The notes under the pieces: generated by a model
What the model saw: only the letters and a program-made list of their open reading frames with translations
The model's database searches: none
Told to the model about the DNA's origin: nothing
Made by a program: the position numbers and the translations under genes
Part shown: positions 51,801 through 64,000 of the stretch, piece after piece
Layout: each line of letters begins with the position of its first letter
How positions within the stretch are numbered: the stretch's first letter is position 1
Assembly: GCA_027574665.1 (NCBI GenBank)
Contig: CM050648.1
Span: forward strand, 143,096,175-143,160,174
Source of the DNA: Rhynochetos jubatus
Taxonomy: Eukaryota > Chordata > Aves > Eurypygiformes > Rhynochetidae
Length of the DNA stretch: 64,000 bases
Direction of reading: 5' to 3'

Positions 51801-54544
51801 GTAAGGGCGGAGATGCCTGCACTCCTTAAGTGTGGCAGCATTTGGTGGGTGTAACTTGCCAAGTGGCAAACAGCCTGCCACCTTCCCTCTTCTGCAAGGT
51901 CCTTGCAGTATTTGGCTGAAACCTGGTGGGCAGAGCGCAACAGCAGCTGGCTCCTCTTGGCTCTTCCTTAAGCAGCTCCTGTCACTTCCATCTGGGATAT
52001 GATCCAGGGATGCAGTAAGGCTAAACAAAGTTGCTTAGCGCACTTTCTATGAGGACCTTGGAGGTCATGTTATCCTCAAGTACTAATACTAAACCAGCAC
52101 TTAGCAGACAATTAGCTTGCTGCCAGGAGTGATGCCTCACCCATCACAGCCTGGGTCAGAGCTTACAGCACTGTTACCTGTGGCTGGTGGTGAGGGTGGG
52201 TCTCTCTGTCAGTGCGGACTCGGGTTTGGCTTTCCTGTGTGCCTCCACCCTGCCTGGGTAGCAAAAACTTGGCTGGAGGTGGTGGCTGTGGAGCAAGGCA
52301 CATGGCATAGAGAATGGGAAGATGTCCATGCTAAGATTAACCTGTAGGGCAGATGTCAGTATGTTACTGCTGCATCTGGGCAGCCCTAGAAAGTAACAGC
52401 TGCTTGTTGATATGCCTGTCTCTCAACCTACAAGTCTGTAGAAGCCCTTCAGCTGTTAGACACCCCCCTCGCCACATACTGCTCTTGCTGCATCCAGGCT
52501 CATCAGGAAAATGGTTTAAGCTTAGTGCTACCCACTCCCTGCAGCTCACTAAGCTCCAGTGTGGCCCACTTCAACATTAACTTGGGATTTAGACTGTTCA
52601 CTCAGAGTGACTTTGAGATGGAGGGAAGATAAAAAAAAAATCTTTCTTTTGCTCATCTCTCTTTAGGTCTCCTCAGAACACCTAAAACTGTTACATATTG
52701 GTGTTTCTGGTATGCTTATCCTATTTTTTTGTGTACCCCTTATCCCCCACAATCCAAACCTACTCTGCAACAGTGTGTAAGCCCTAAGGCTGGTTCTTGT
52801 TCTTTCATCGAGGCTTGCTTCAAGCTATTGTTGTTGAGAGTGAACTGCTTACACAGTTCAGCTTTCATGTAGGCTGCTGGATGTGGAGGATGCTTAGAGC
52901 TTTACAAAAGCTGATGCTCTACCTGTTGTATGGTGTCAGGAATGGTCAATATCTATCTGTGTGAAAATGGGCAACTTAAACTCAGCTGCTCTAGAGGGAG
53001 GAGGTTTTAACCATGTAGCTCTAGAATGTGGTGTGTTCCTAGTTAATCAGGCTGTCTCTCAACATGCAACTGTCAGAATCCTGGTCACTAGGGTGGAGGA
53101 GCAACCCAGGGGTTGCATAGGACAGCACAGTGCCGTTTCCAGTATTGTGCCTTGTTAGCTGGTGTATCCCCACCTAATGCAGCATTTGGCTGTGGAGGAG
53201 CTGCTCAGTGATGCTGGAATACAGCTGGCACTGTCCTTGGGACCAGCAAATCCAGTGTCCTGCAGGCATGGGGCACTGTCTCTCTGAACCTTGGCTGCGG
53301 ACTTCCCTGTCTGCTTCACTTGCAGCGTTAAAGGCTCTTCCAGAACAGTGCTAGTATGAAACCTTAGACTTTGACCTTAATGTATTCATAATATTTTAAC
53401 AATATGCACTTGTCTGTGGGTTTAAACAGTTCCTATAGCTCTTTGCTGACCTGCATACTCAAGTTTACCCTTCCAAGGAAGCTGTAGCTTAACTAATTTC
53501 AGTAAGAAGAGCTCTCCTAGTTCTCCCTTCTCTGCCTGTCTCCCCTGTGTCCTTGTTCTTCTTGCACACAGTCACTTAAGCTGTGTGTCATACTTCAGAA
53601 GTGAAGGCAGTGGTTGTGTCCCTTCAGAAAATACTTCAGAATGTGTAGCCATTTACATAACTATAAAAGACCCTTCAAATTCTCCTTACATTTTTTTCTT
53701 CTGAGCTGTGTCACAGTACAAGGAGCCTTCTTTTTTTGGATGTGAAAAGTATTTTTGTTGGAAATCAAGGGTCTGACTGGGATTGCTATTTGGACCTTGA
53801 TTCTATGGATTAAGACTTGCTTCATTAAATCTCTGCAACCCCATTAAAAATTTAAATGAAGTTGCAGGGGTATGAATAAGACAGGCACTTAGCCCAGCAT
53901 GGTTAACTAGCCTGCTACTATAATTCCTCACCCGCTCTTTGAATATCAGCTAAATTGGCAGGGAACAGAAGATTTAAAACAAAGCACATGCAAAATGAAT
54001 TAATTATTAAATGTTCTTGGAACACACTTTTGTCTTGCTTGTCATTTATTGCTATGACTGAAATTGGAACTGCTGTTTCTCTGGTGCAGGTTGACCTCCA
54101 TGTTGTTCTTGGATGGTATTTCAACACTAATTCTCCTCCTTTGTAGTAGAAAACCGTTTTTTAAAAAAAAAAAAAGAAAACAATTTTGCATCAGCACCAC
54201 TCTTTCTTCTTTCTTTTTCTGAAGGTGGTTGACCAAAGGCAATATCTCTGCTGCTAAATCAGGTGGTGACTTGCTTCATGAAATTCATCTGAGTTGTGGA
54301 GGGTGATCCAGCCCTTAATGAGCTGGGAATTTGTGGGTGAACAGCTATGAGGGTGTTAGGCCAATTAAGGTGTTGTTGTGGGAGGGAGCAAGGAAGTTCC
54401 TGCTGTGTGCAGCCAGAGTGCTGAGCTCAGCCTTGTCAGTGCTTCCCTGCAAAGAGGAGGAGAACAGGGCCTGGACCACCCTGCTCTGCTGTGGATGCAC
54501 CAGCTCTGACCATGGGATCTCTGAAGTGTCTGACTAGGCAAAAT

Positions 54545-55175
54545 GATCCTGAATAGGAGCATCAGACTGCTGGTTAAATGGGAGCTGGTGTGTGGCCATC
54601 CTTGCCGGCATCAGGAACAGTGTGGCCAGCAGGACCAGGGCAGGGATCATCCCCCTGTACTGGATGCTGGTGAGTCTGCATCTCGAATCCTGTGTTGTTT
54701 TGGGTCTCTCACTGCAAAAAAGACAGTGAGGTGCTGGAGCACATCCGGAGAAGGGAATGGAGCTGGGAAAGGGTCTGGAGCACAAGTCCTGTGAGGAGTG
54801 GCTGGGGGTGTTCAGCCTGGAGGAGAAGAGGAGACACAGGGGAGACCTTATTGCTCCCTACAACTGCCTGAAAGGGGTGGGGAGCATGTTTGGTCTCTTC
54901 TCTCAGGTGACAGGACAAGAGGAAACAGCCTCAAGTTGCACCATGGAGGTTTAGATTGGATATTAGGAACAATTTCTTCATGTAAAGGGTTGTCAGGCAT
55001 TGGAACGGGCTGCCCAGGGAGGTGGGGGAGTCACCGTGCCTGGGGGTATTTGAGACGTGTGGATGTGGTGGTGCTCTGGGACATGGTTTACTGGTGGACT
55101 TGGCAGTGTTGGGTTAACGGTTAGACTTGGTGATCTTAAGGGTCTTTTCCATCTTAAAGATTGTATGATGCACTC
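54545..55175 (+). mobile_element. Diverged CR1-family element
   Basis: From GTGTGGCCAGCAGGACCAGG through [20 protein letters not shown] sequence to GGTTAGACTTGGTGATCTTA and a degenerate tail. The tail differs from the standard CR1 end, so another CR1 subfamily is likely. Confidence 0.78.
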
Positions 55176-57905
55176 TAGGGCTTTATCTCTCAAATACCAC
55201 ATCTGCTGTGCTTTATGGTCTCCAACAGCAACTCCTGCAATGATCTCTGGGAACGCTTTACAGCATCATTGCATCACCTTTCCCAGATGTCTGGGAAGTG
55301 GCATGTACCTGCCCAGCTGGTCAGCTGCTCACTGGGTGGAGGTGAGCTGCATAGCTGTCTTCTCTTGGTTTTTGGGAGGGGAAGGAAACTTCTCTTGGTA
55401 ACCTTGTTCAGTGTGATATTCTGGCACTGTTCTGCCTCCAGCAGGCTAGGTGACATTTCTTGGTTCCTGTTCTGGCCAGGCTGTGCTGGAACTTGTAACT
55501 GTATCTGACTTCTCATTGGTCCAAAAAGTAGAGTTCACTTAAATATCACTTTAATGTTGTAGCTGTCACATGCTTATCTTCAAGCTTAAACAAAACCAGA
55601 AAAAACTTAAGAGTTGCTACTGAAAGGTAATTGGACTGTGTGGGTGAGAGTTTTTAACAAGTTTTCATTTTAATCTGGGGATTGCACAGTTCACCATCAC
55701 AGCTCCAGGGGGGTGGATTCAGATAAGCAGGTCTGTGGCAGTTTCTTCTGAAGGCTCTGCAAGGAACATTTTCCTCTGCTGATGGCGGGGATCCCTCAGC
55801 ATGTGGGGCATGGTGTCAGTTATGGGGCTTATCCCGATTACCAAAGCTCACCAGAGAAGGGCAAACCACTCTGCAAATTGGTTTAGCTCTTTCACTTCTG
55901 CTTCCTGCCCTGTGCAGGTGGGATGCTGTCCCTCTTGTCCATCTGACACAGGATGTGATGACTAGACCACTGGTTTCTTGCCTTGTCTTCTGGGAAGAGT
56001 CATAGGTTCTTTTTTTAACAAAAAGCTGTTTTTAAACCAGGGGGAGATCCCATGGTGTCTTTCCTCCTGGCTGACATCAACACTTCAGGCCATGTGGGTG
56101 CAAGGACAGGCCAGCAGTGTCATTCTGAACTTCTTCATGAAAATACCCAGGGGAGAAGCACTGCCCTTGACAAAGGACAGCAAAGGCTGCAGAAGGGGGA
56201 TCAAGGACTTGGAAAGAAGCACAAGCTCTGCCTAGAATTGAACTGAGTGGGCTTGCTGTCACCTTCCCTTTTGGCACCTGACAAGCTCTGAGCTAAAACC
56301 TCAGTAACCTGGAGACTGTTGCCCATAATAACAGATCCACCCCATAATCTGTGTCACCCGTGATGGATCCATGCTGGGTTTGTCTAGAAAATGAAGCTTA
56401 AATCAAACATTTTTCTTAACTCTTGGGCTGTTGGTTGTTCCTTTTCCAGGCAGTGTGGTTGAACTGGATACTTCTGAAGACACACTATCAAACAGCTTTT
56501 GGCAAGAGAAAATGGTATTAACATCTCTTCTGGGCCTTACTTTTTTGTGGTTGGGAAAAAAAAGTACAGTGCCCACAGCCCTTTCCCATGTGAAAGCATT
56601 TTGTTGAGAAGTGAACTCTGTATCTGCCTTCACCTGTCTTGTTCTGCCTTGTCCACTTACATGTTACAGTCATTAAATCTGGGCTGATGCGAATGCCTTC
56701 GCTTGATAAATCCCCTCTTTCTTGTCTTGATTTTTATACTGGTTAGTTCAACAGCTCCATATCTCGGGTTAGAAGAGCTGTTCTGCAGCAAAGCAGGGAG
56801 CAAACTTGTTCTAGTCCATACCGTATTCTGTGGGGTTTTTTTTTTCCCCTTTAAAATAACCTTGTGTTGCTAAACTGACTCTCTGGCCTGGCTCAGTGTG
56901 AAAGCAATTTTGTGGTGAATGCTGCTGGAAATGCAGCTCTTGGGAATGATTGTTTCTGATCTTCATACGGAAGCAGACCCTTGGTCCCTGCTGGAATATC
57001 GCTTGCTCCCCTCCCGAAATCTCTTTAGTGCCTTGGATCCCCTGTGACAAGCAATGAGCCAGGAATGAAAAAGCAAGTATGAATCCCCTCAGATTTGGGC
57101 TGGGGTGGGGAGTAGGTTAGTATCGGAATCCAAATCGCTCCTTGTACTGTCTTTGCAGTGTCAAAGAGCTGTCTTCTGGGAAGCAGCTGCTGTAGTGCTT
57201 GGGCTTTGGTAAGCAGAGGCTCCTAAAGAAGCATCAGCTCAGCTCTGCTGCCAGGGCTGTGTTCTTTCTCCTAGATGTGGCAAGGATTCTCCTCTGTTAC
57301 AGAAGAACTTTGGACATGTAATTTATCTTCTCTTGAAACTTATGTGGGTTAGGTTATCTTGCTTTGTGTGGTAGGATCCAATGGATGTGTCTTCCCTTTC
57401 CTCGGCTCTGCGCAATAGGCCAGATGCTGGTACCTCCTGTGAGAGTCCATGCTGGTATTGGCTCCCCTTCCAGAGTATTTAAGTCAATGTTCATGCAACA
57501 AGGCCTGCAGATACCCCAGGTAGCTTAGCAGTGAACGTGGCTGGGTTTAGCTGAACTCGGCAGCACGGGGTTTTACCCTGATGATGTTGCATAGCTTCTG
57601 TACCCACTGTTTGCTTGGCTGTCTCTACCCAGCACTGTACAGTACCCTGCCCAGAAAACTGGATGCACGTGATGAGAGCCTGTTTACGTTCCTACCAGCC
57701 GTCTCCTTCCAAACTGTCACAAGCGATTGTTCTTGGCAGCATTTTTGGAGATGTCGGATGGTGACACTGTTACTGATTACGTGGAAGCAACAGATTAATA
57801 ATAAAAGAGTTGTCCTAGAAAGGACTGCCTGCCTTGACAGATTGTAAAAGCAATGCAGAAAACGAAACTCACTGGAAGAAAGCATTTGGCAGAGATTTTT
57901 AATGC

Positions 57906-57910
57906 CTCTT
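57906..57910. repeat. Target-site duplication CTCTT, left
   Basis: Repeated at 58865-58869 on the other side of the solo LTR. Confidence 0.75.
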
Positions 57911-58864
57911 TGTCATGGTTTAGGCCCAGCACCACACAGCCACTTGCTCACTCTTCCTACAGTGGGATGGGGAGGAGAAATATGAGAAAAGGCTGGTGAG
58001 TCAAGACAAGGACAGGGAGGGATTGTTCACCCATCATGGGCATAACAGACTCAGTTTGGGGAAGCAAATTAATTTGTTACCAGTCAAATCAGAGTAGGGC
58101 AATGAGAGACAAAGCAAATCTTAAAATCCCTCCCCACACCCCTCCCTTCTTCCCAGGTACAGCTTCACTCCCCATTTCTCTCCCTCTTCCCACCCAAGAG
58201 GCACAGGGGAATGGGTGTTGGGGTCAGTCCATCACATGCTGTTTCTGCTGCTCCTTCCTCCTCAGGGGAGGATTCTCTCACTCTGCCCCTGCTTCAGCGT
58301 GGGGTCACTCCCACGGGAGACAGTGCTCCACCAACTTCTCCAGTGTGAGTCCTTCCCATGAGCTGCAGTTTTCTTAACTGCTCTATTGTGGGTCCCTTGT
58401 GTTAGGTGCCATCCTTCAGGAGCAGCCTGCTCCAGCACAGGTTTCCCTCGGAGTGACAGCCTCCTTCAGGCATCCCCCTGTTCCAATGTGGGTTCCTCCC
58501 CAGGCTGCAGGTGGGTCTCTGCTCTACTGTTACCCTGTCCCATGGCTGCAGGGGCAGAGCCTGCCCTCTCTCCGCAGGCTCCAGGGGAACCTCTGCTCTG
58601 GCACATCTCCTTCCCACCTTTCTGCACTGACCTTGGTGTCTGCCTTGTTGTCTCTCTCACATCCCACCCCTCTCTCTGATTCTGGTCTTTTTGTTTTTCC
58701 CCTATTACATATGTTAATCACAGATGTGCTAATTGGCTTGGCTGTGACCAGAGGCAGGTCTAACTTGGAGCCAGGAAAGCTTCTAGTAGCTTCTCACTGG
58801 AGCCACCCCCGTAGCACACACCCACACCTCCGCTACCAAAACCCTGCCACACAAATCCAGTACA
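57911..58864 (-). mobile_element. Avian ERVL solo LTR in ARMH4 intron
   Basis: 954 bp from TGTCATGGTTTAGGCCCAGC to CACAAATCCAGTACA, with TG...CA ends and a 5-bp CTCTT duplication, the duplication size of ERVL. Contains the repeated GTGGGTCC/GGGCTGCAG blocks of this LTR type. No internal sequence, so a solo LTR left by recombination. The minus orientation is inferred from the family. Confidence 0.8.
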
Positions 58865-58869
58865 CTCTT
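58865..58869. repeat. Target-site duplication CTCTT, right
   Basis: Matches 57906-57910. Confidence 0.75.
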
Positions 58870-60397
58870 CCTGCAGTTCTGGCAAAAGAAGGTAGTTGTA
58901 GACCCCCATCCCTAATCCGGTTGCTATTTACACTCCTCTGCTTCCTATGCTGTATGGGCACATGGGTGACCAAGGCCCAGTGCTGCTGCATGGATGTGAA
59001 GTGGATGGAAGCGGAAAATATGCTGTTGGGTGCGTGGTGGACAAGACGCTTCAGTCTGCCCCTGCTGTCCTGTTCCCCTGTGAGTGGCTCCAGTACTCAC
59101 AGAAGGACAAGGAACCTCTTGAAAAAGAGAATTTTGCTCAGCGGTGTGTGTCCCCAGTGTGTCACGGCAGAGGTGGGAGTTATCGTGCCACATAGCTTTC
59201 TCCTTTCCTTCACGGTCATGTAGGTGCTAGATCTGCACTCTCTGCAGCCATGGCTCAGTGCTTGTACAGGAGCGGTCTTGGCATCTCTACCTCCCTGAAG
59301 CCATAAGAGGAGTGGGCTCACCACTGGAAACCAGTTAATACTGGCTGCTGGTTAATCACAACTGACCTGGCACTCATCAGGTGCTCCTAGGCATTCAGGC
59401 CCTACAGTGCTGGGTACCATATGAAATGACAGCTTAGAAGCAGCACGGTGCTCCGTGTTACAGTCTAGACAGCATTGTCTTCTGGGTTTGGTGTGAGGGA
59501 GGCTGAAAAGGGAAAGGACAGAGAAAATGAGAACTCCTGGTTTTATCCTGCAACCTCATTTTTAGGTGTGGGTTTTTTTTTTTTTCAGTCTGACTGTGAG
59601 TGAATCCATCACCTTCTAATGAGAGACGCTTGCAGCTCAGGGCACACCAACCTATTTCTCTTCTGCACCAAACCTGACAAGTGATGGTTTCTTGAATCTT
59701 CTGAGGAGTAAAAGCATTTGCAAACATTAATGGAAAGTATCTAAAGATAGAAACATCCCTCTTCAGTGAAGGTTTCTTCAACTGAAAACAGAGGCCGCAG
59801 TCTAACTCCGTTGCCTTCAGCAAGGTTACGACAACAATGGCTTCAGCTCCAACACGTTACGTGCCATTATACCAAACCCCCTTTCCTTATTGCTGTTGCA
59901 GCCCATTTGTAGCCCATTCCTGACGGTGGGGTTTGCACCAAGCTCTGCACTGACTGTCTCGCTGGTGCTACTCCCCCATGGTGTGGGCTTACAGCTGCTG
60001 TTCTGTGTTAATAGCAGTGACGCAAGTAATTTGCGGTCCTCCTGCTCGGGGGGAGCGTGGCTTTCTGCAGCTGTGTGAAGCCTGTAGAGAAGTGTGAGGC
60101 CCAACTGCAGCGATTTATGAGGAATCTGTGTTGGTACTTGAAGTTGTCAGGAGGAAGAGCTGGCCCTGTGGTACTCTTCTCTGCAGCAGAACATGGCCTG
60201 GAGGGGCCAAGGTCCCGCTTTGCAGTTGGTTTGCAAGGGCCCTGCTGCCATCGTGGGCTGAGGCTTTTCTTGTGGGATGCTGGCTGTTGTCCTGCTTCAG
60301 ACACTGCTGGTTGTGGATTCTTGCTGGGTGAGAGAAATGCCTCACGAAGTGCGTGTGAGGTGGTCTCATTTCTCTCGGCTGAGCCACAGAAGTTGTC

Positions 60398-61400
60398 ATA
60401 GAATCATAGACGCATAGAATAGTTTGGGTTGGAAGGGACCTTTAAAGGTCTCTAGTCCAACCCCCCTGCAGTGATCTTCAACCAGATCAGGTTTCTCAAA
60501 GGCCCATCCAACCTGGCCTTAAATGTTTCCAGGGCTGGGACATTGACCACCTCTCTGGGCAGCCTGTGCCAGGGTTTCATCACACTTGTAAAAAAAAAAA
60601 AAGTATTCCTTATATCTTGTCTGAATATGCCCTCTTTTAGTTTAAAACCACTACCCCTTGTCCTATCACAACAGGCCCTGCTAAAAAGTTTGTTCCCATC
60701 TTTCTGGTCAGCCCACTTCAGGCACTGGAAGGTGCATTAAGGTCTCCCCAGAGTCTTCTCCAGGCTGAACAAGCCCAACTCTCCCAGCCTGTCCCCATGG
60801 CAGAGGGGCTCCAGCCTTTGTAGCATCTTTGTGGCCTCCTCTGGACTCGCTCCAACTGGTCGATATCCTTCTGATGTTGGGGACCTGGAGCTGGACACAG
60901 AACTGCAGGTGGGCATCTCATGAGAGCAGAGTAGAGGAGGAGATCCCATCCTTCAACCTGCTGGCCGTGCTTCTCCGGATACAGCCCAGGATACGGTTGG
61001 CTTTCTGAGCTGCCAGCGCACACTGCCGGCTCGTGTCCAGCTTTTCATCCACCAGTACCCCCAAGTCCTTCTGTTATCAATCCCTTCATCCCCTAGCCAC
61101 TACTGATACTTGATGTTGCCCTGACTTAAGTGCAGGACCCTGCGCTTGGCCTTGTTGAACCTCGTGAGGTTCATATGGGCTCACTTCTCCAGCTTGACAG
61201 GTCTGGATGGTGTCCTGTCCCTCAGGTTTGCCAGCCACACCACACAGCTGGTCTGCAAACTTGCTGAGGGTGCACTCCATCCCACAGTCTGTGTCACTGA
61301 TGAAGATACTGAACAGTACTGGTCCTAGTACGGATCCCTGAGGGACACCACTTGTCACTGATCTCCTTCTGGATATGTTGACTGCTACCAGTGGATGGCC
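60398..61400 (-). mobile_element. CR1 LINE, ~1 kb 3' part, minus orientation
   Basis: Starts with the reversed tail TCATAGAATCATAGACGC and runs through the 3' UTR into ORF2 (reverse reading of [15 protein letters not shown], an RT motif block). An internal poly(A) of about 13 bases lies at 60590. Frames are broken. Confidence 0.88.
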
Positions 61401-62094
61401 ACTATCATGGAAGTAAAAAAAAAAAAGTAGTGAAGGAGTAGTGAAAAAACTGGTTTTTATGAAGCAAGCATAGGAAGCTTTTACCACCCTGAAATAGCAA
61501 ATCCCATCCTATGGCTGTCAGCGATGTTTCTGATGGGTCAGTACGGAGTCCTATGAGGAAACCCAACCATTGTTGTTTTTGGTGACTATTAATAAAACTG
61601 GTAACCCCCAAAAACCCTGCTAAAAAAATCATTGTTTTGTCTCAGACTTGTTTTCTTGGTGCTCTCCTGTAGCTTCTCCCAACCTGAAAATTTGAATGCC
61701 CATTGCGAGGTTGTCAAGTCCTTCAAAATGAAAATCTGTGACATGTGAACAGGGAAATCTCATTTTCCTGGGGATTCCTGCTGCTTGCATCTTTCTTAGG
61801 TTGCGTCATCATCACAGCAGGGAGGTGTTAGATTTCTTGGATTTTTTGCTTTCCTGTTTCAGTGAAGGCAGAGCAGAGCCCACTTTCCAGAATACAGTGC
61901 ATATGTAGTCTGTCGGAGTGGCAGATTTTGGACTTCTTCACTCTTGGAGATGAGACCTTAACTGCCCTCTTGCATTACCCTAACTGCAGTAGAAAATACA
62001 AACGTCTGCTTGGAGTATAAGTGTTTTAGTGCCGAAGTCCCCTGATGTCACCGGGAGAGGAGACAGGATACCATCCCTCCTTGGAAGGCCCACG

Positions 62095-62440
62095 TGTTCC
62101 TAAGGAAGGGGAGACCTTATCACTCCCTGAGAGGAGGGTGCAGGAGGGGGAAGTTGGTCTCTTCTCCCAAGTGACAACTGACAGGACAAGACGACATGTC
62201 CTCAAGTCGTGCCAGGGGAGGTTTAGATGGGATATTAGGGAAAATGTCTTTATGGAAAGGGCTGTCAGGCACTGGAACGGGCTGCCCAGGGAGGTGGGGG
62301 AGTCCATCCCTGGAAGTACTTGAGGCATGTGGATGTGGTGCTCAGGGACATGGGTTAGTGGTAGACTTGGAAGTGCTGGGTTAACGGTTGGACTCGATGA
62401 TCTTAAAGGTCTTTTCTACCCTAAATGATTCTGTGATACA
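62095..62440 (+). mobile_element. Diverged CR1-family 3' end
   Basis: Matches the element at 54545-55175 by eye (GGAACGGGCTGCCCAGGGAG, GGTTAACGGTTGGACTCGAT). Ends near AATGATTCTGTGAT. Confidence 0.78.
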
Positions 62441-64000
62441 CAGAATAGTTTGCAGTGGGCTGCAAATGCACATGAAAATCCGAATGCCTTCTGAATCTGC
62501 TGAGCTCTGCACTTTCAGCCCTTGGTACTTCCAGTCTCTTCTGTTTCTTTTCTTTCAAGCTGCCACTGAGGCCTCTGAAAGGCCAAAATTGCCAGTTTAG
62601 GAGGGAAGACATGATTTTTGCAAAAGGCTCTCGTGTGAAGCACAAACCTCCAGCTTGAAGCTCAGCTGCTTGATGCTCGCTTTCATTTTCCATCTTATGA
62701 GACTACCAAGTGTTATGCAGAGCTTGCCCACACCTGCCAGGCTCCTGTCGCTCCTCGGATTCCGAAATCCAACGTTTGTGAAGTTCTGTGAATTTTTTAG
62801 ACGTGCAGCTTCCTGCTTCTGACCACCAAGTGGTGCTCTGCACTGCACCTTGCAGCAAGGCAGGCTGTCGGCGTTTTGGGATGGGGGTTAGAGAGCTGTT
62901 TTCAGAAGTAGGAATGAGCTAGAGAGGAGGAGGAAACAAGTTAAGGGCCTTTTCCTCTCGCAGCGGTTGTGCTACAAGGACTACACCATTCACGTCTGTA
63001 TCCTGTGGCTGCATGATGGTTGATGTAGCTTGGTGGTGATCAGATGTGATAAGTACTCTTGGCACTTTCGATTTGGGTGTTCAGCTTGGCTGACTGCTAG
63101 ATTTTGGAGGTACAGAGGTGGCTATCGGCTGCTTCAAAGCTAGATCCTGGCAGGTGTCTCTGATTTGGCTTGCTAAAATCTCAAGAAGCTTCTAAAAACC
63201 TTGTCCCAAACTGTTTTTTTTCAGAGATAAAAGCCTGATCACTGTTTTCTCTTGACTGCTTTTTCACCCAGTCCCTCTACGGAAAACCTCTGTTCCTGTT
63301 CCTCCTCTCCTGTGCACTAGCTGTTTAGTGTCTTTGCTATTAAAGCTGGAGATGTTTGTAGCTGTGTGAATCTCAGCAGAGGCGAAAGACCCACATTAAC
63401 TTGTCTTTGTAGGTTTCCTGCAAGAACTCTCCAGGTGCCATTCTCACGTTGGCATAAGCTGTATGTTTTGTATGAAAACATGCGGTTTGATAGAACAAAT
63501 TCTTGAAATTGAACTCATTGAAATGACGGGCACATTATAAGACAGAAACTGCCTATAAAACATAATGGGAATTTAAGGGACTAACTACATCCCTGTAAGG
63601 TCCATTAGATGCTCTGCGTGGTATAATTGTTTGCAGGAACGATCGTTCCTTTCTGGGTACTGAAAGCCATGCTATAGCAGGATGATGCAGCTAAATTCAA
63701 ACAGCAGCTCGTTTGTATGAAATGGATAGAACTGAAAGGTGGCACCAGGATTGTCTTGTCTGGTGAGCTGGAATAAAACAGGCAGAGTTTTAAAGCAAAT
63801 CCTTGAATGGGAAGGAAAGGAGATGCTATGTAAGAGCACAGTGAATGCTGTGGTTTTATAATGTGCCTGATTTCTCTAAGTATTTCAGTCTGTGAAGTAG
63901 AGGGCAAAGGAAAGAGGCCAGCTTCCCCCATTTAATCCAAGTTGGATAGGCACCAACTAAATAGCTTCCCCAGCATTCCCCAGTTTGTTTCTTGGGTGTT
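62441..64000. other. Right end of window, intronic, nothing recognised
   Basis: No repeat, RNA gene or exon could be supported on either strand. Confidence 0.5.

Larger units (their letters stand above)
48861..64000 (+). other. ARMH4 intron 4, continuing past the window
   Basis: Starts with GTACCA. Over 15 kb I find no sequence like the acidic, transmembrane or tail exons of ARMH4. It contains CR1 copies and an ERVL solo LTR, listed separately. The rest is unremarkable. Confidence 0.6.

Noticed and set aside
56450-56514. Possible ARMH4 exon: good acceptor TTCCTTTTCCAG and open frame in the right phase with GSVVELDTSEDTL
   Set aside because: The next part of ARMH4 in mammals is a long acidic stretch, which this does not resemble, and the donor ATGGTATTAA is weak. 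Kept out for lack of support.

Overview
The window is vertebrate nuclear DNA, almost certainly from a bird. It holds many CR1 LINE fragments with the typical 3' ends (repeats of the type ATTCTATG), avian ERVL-type LTRs, class II (alpha/beta-like) endogenous retroviruses, and two host genes whose exons can be read directly. The species cannot be told from the sequence.

Region 1 (1-2,880). The last ~95 codons of an ITPRIP-like (Mab-21 family) gene enter from the left edge. A decayed second copy of its 3' end lies ~1.4 kb further on. Each copy is followed by a piece of ERVL-type LTR.

Region 2 (2,881-16,206). This is a nest of endogenous retroviruses, all on the minus strand. The outer provirus has two 458-bp LTRs (2881-3338, 15749-16206) and a 6-bp target-site duplication, TGTGTC. 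It carries a broken gag but no recognisable protease, reverse transcriptase or integrase. Its own env is cut twice: in SU by the 3' end of another provirus (internally deleted env plus a 344-bp LTR, 12175-12518), and in TM by a complete 7.9-kb provirus (3456-11344). That inner provirus has 266-bp LTRs, duplication ATTCCC, an 18/18 tRNA-Phe primer site, an intact gag, pro, a frameshifted pol and a gamma-type env. By eye count the outer LTR pair differs at 2 of 458 positions and the inner pair at 8 of 266. That is the reverse of what simple nesting predicts, and it is the most interesting signal here. Between gag and env of the outer element are two short unassigned reading frames, one with a CxxC...CxxC motif.

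Region 3 (16,213-29,060). After an imperfect minisatellite and a CR1 piece comes the complete host gene ACTR10 (Arp11, dynactin pointed-end complex) on the minus strand. It has 13 coding exons (17746-28805), all GT-AG, with phases that join to exactly 417 codons plus stop. Its CpG-rich promoter lies near 28.6-29.1 kb.

Region 4 (29,060-64,000). About 10 kb of intergenic sequence with CR1 copies leads to a CpG island at 38.7-39.3 kb. This is the likely promoter and non-coding first exon of ARMH4 (C14orf37) on the plus strand, head to head with ACTR10 as in mammals. Three coding exons are visible (44656-45982, 47864-48076, 48642-48860). They encode the signal peptide and the Ser/Thr/Pro/Glu-rich ectodomain. 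The acidic, transmembrane and cytoplasmic exons must lie past the right edge, because 48,861-64,000 reads as one long intron with CR1 copies and an ERVL solo LTR that has a 5-bp duplication.
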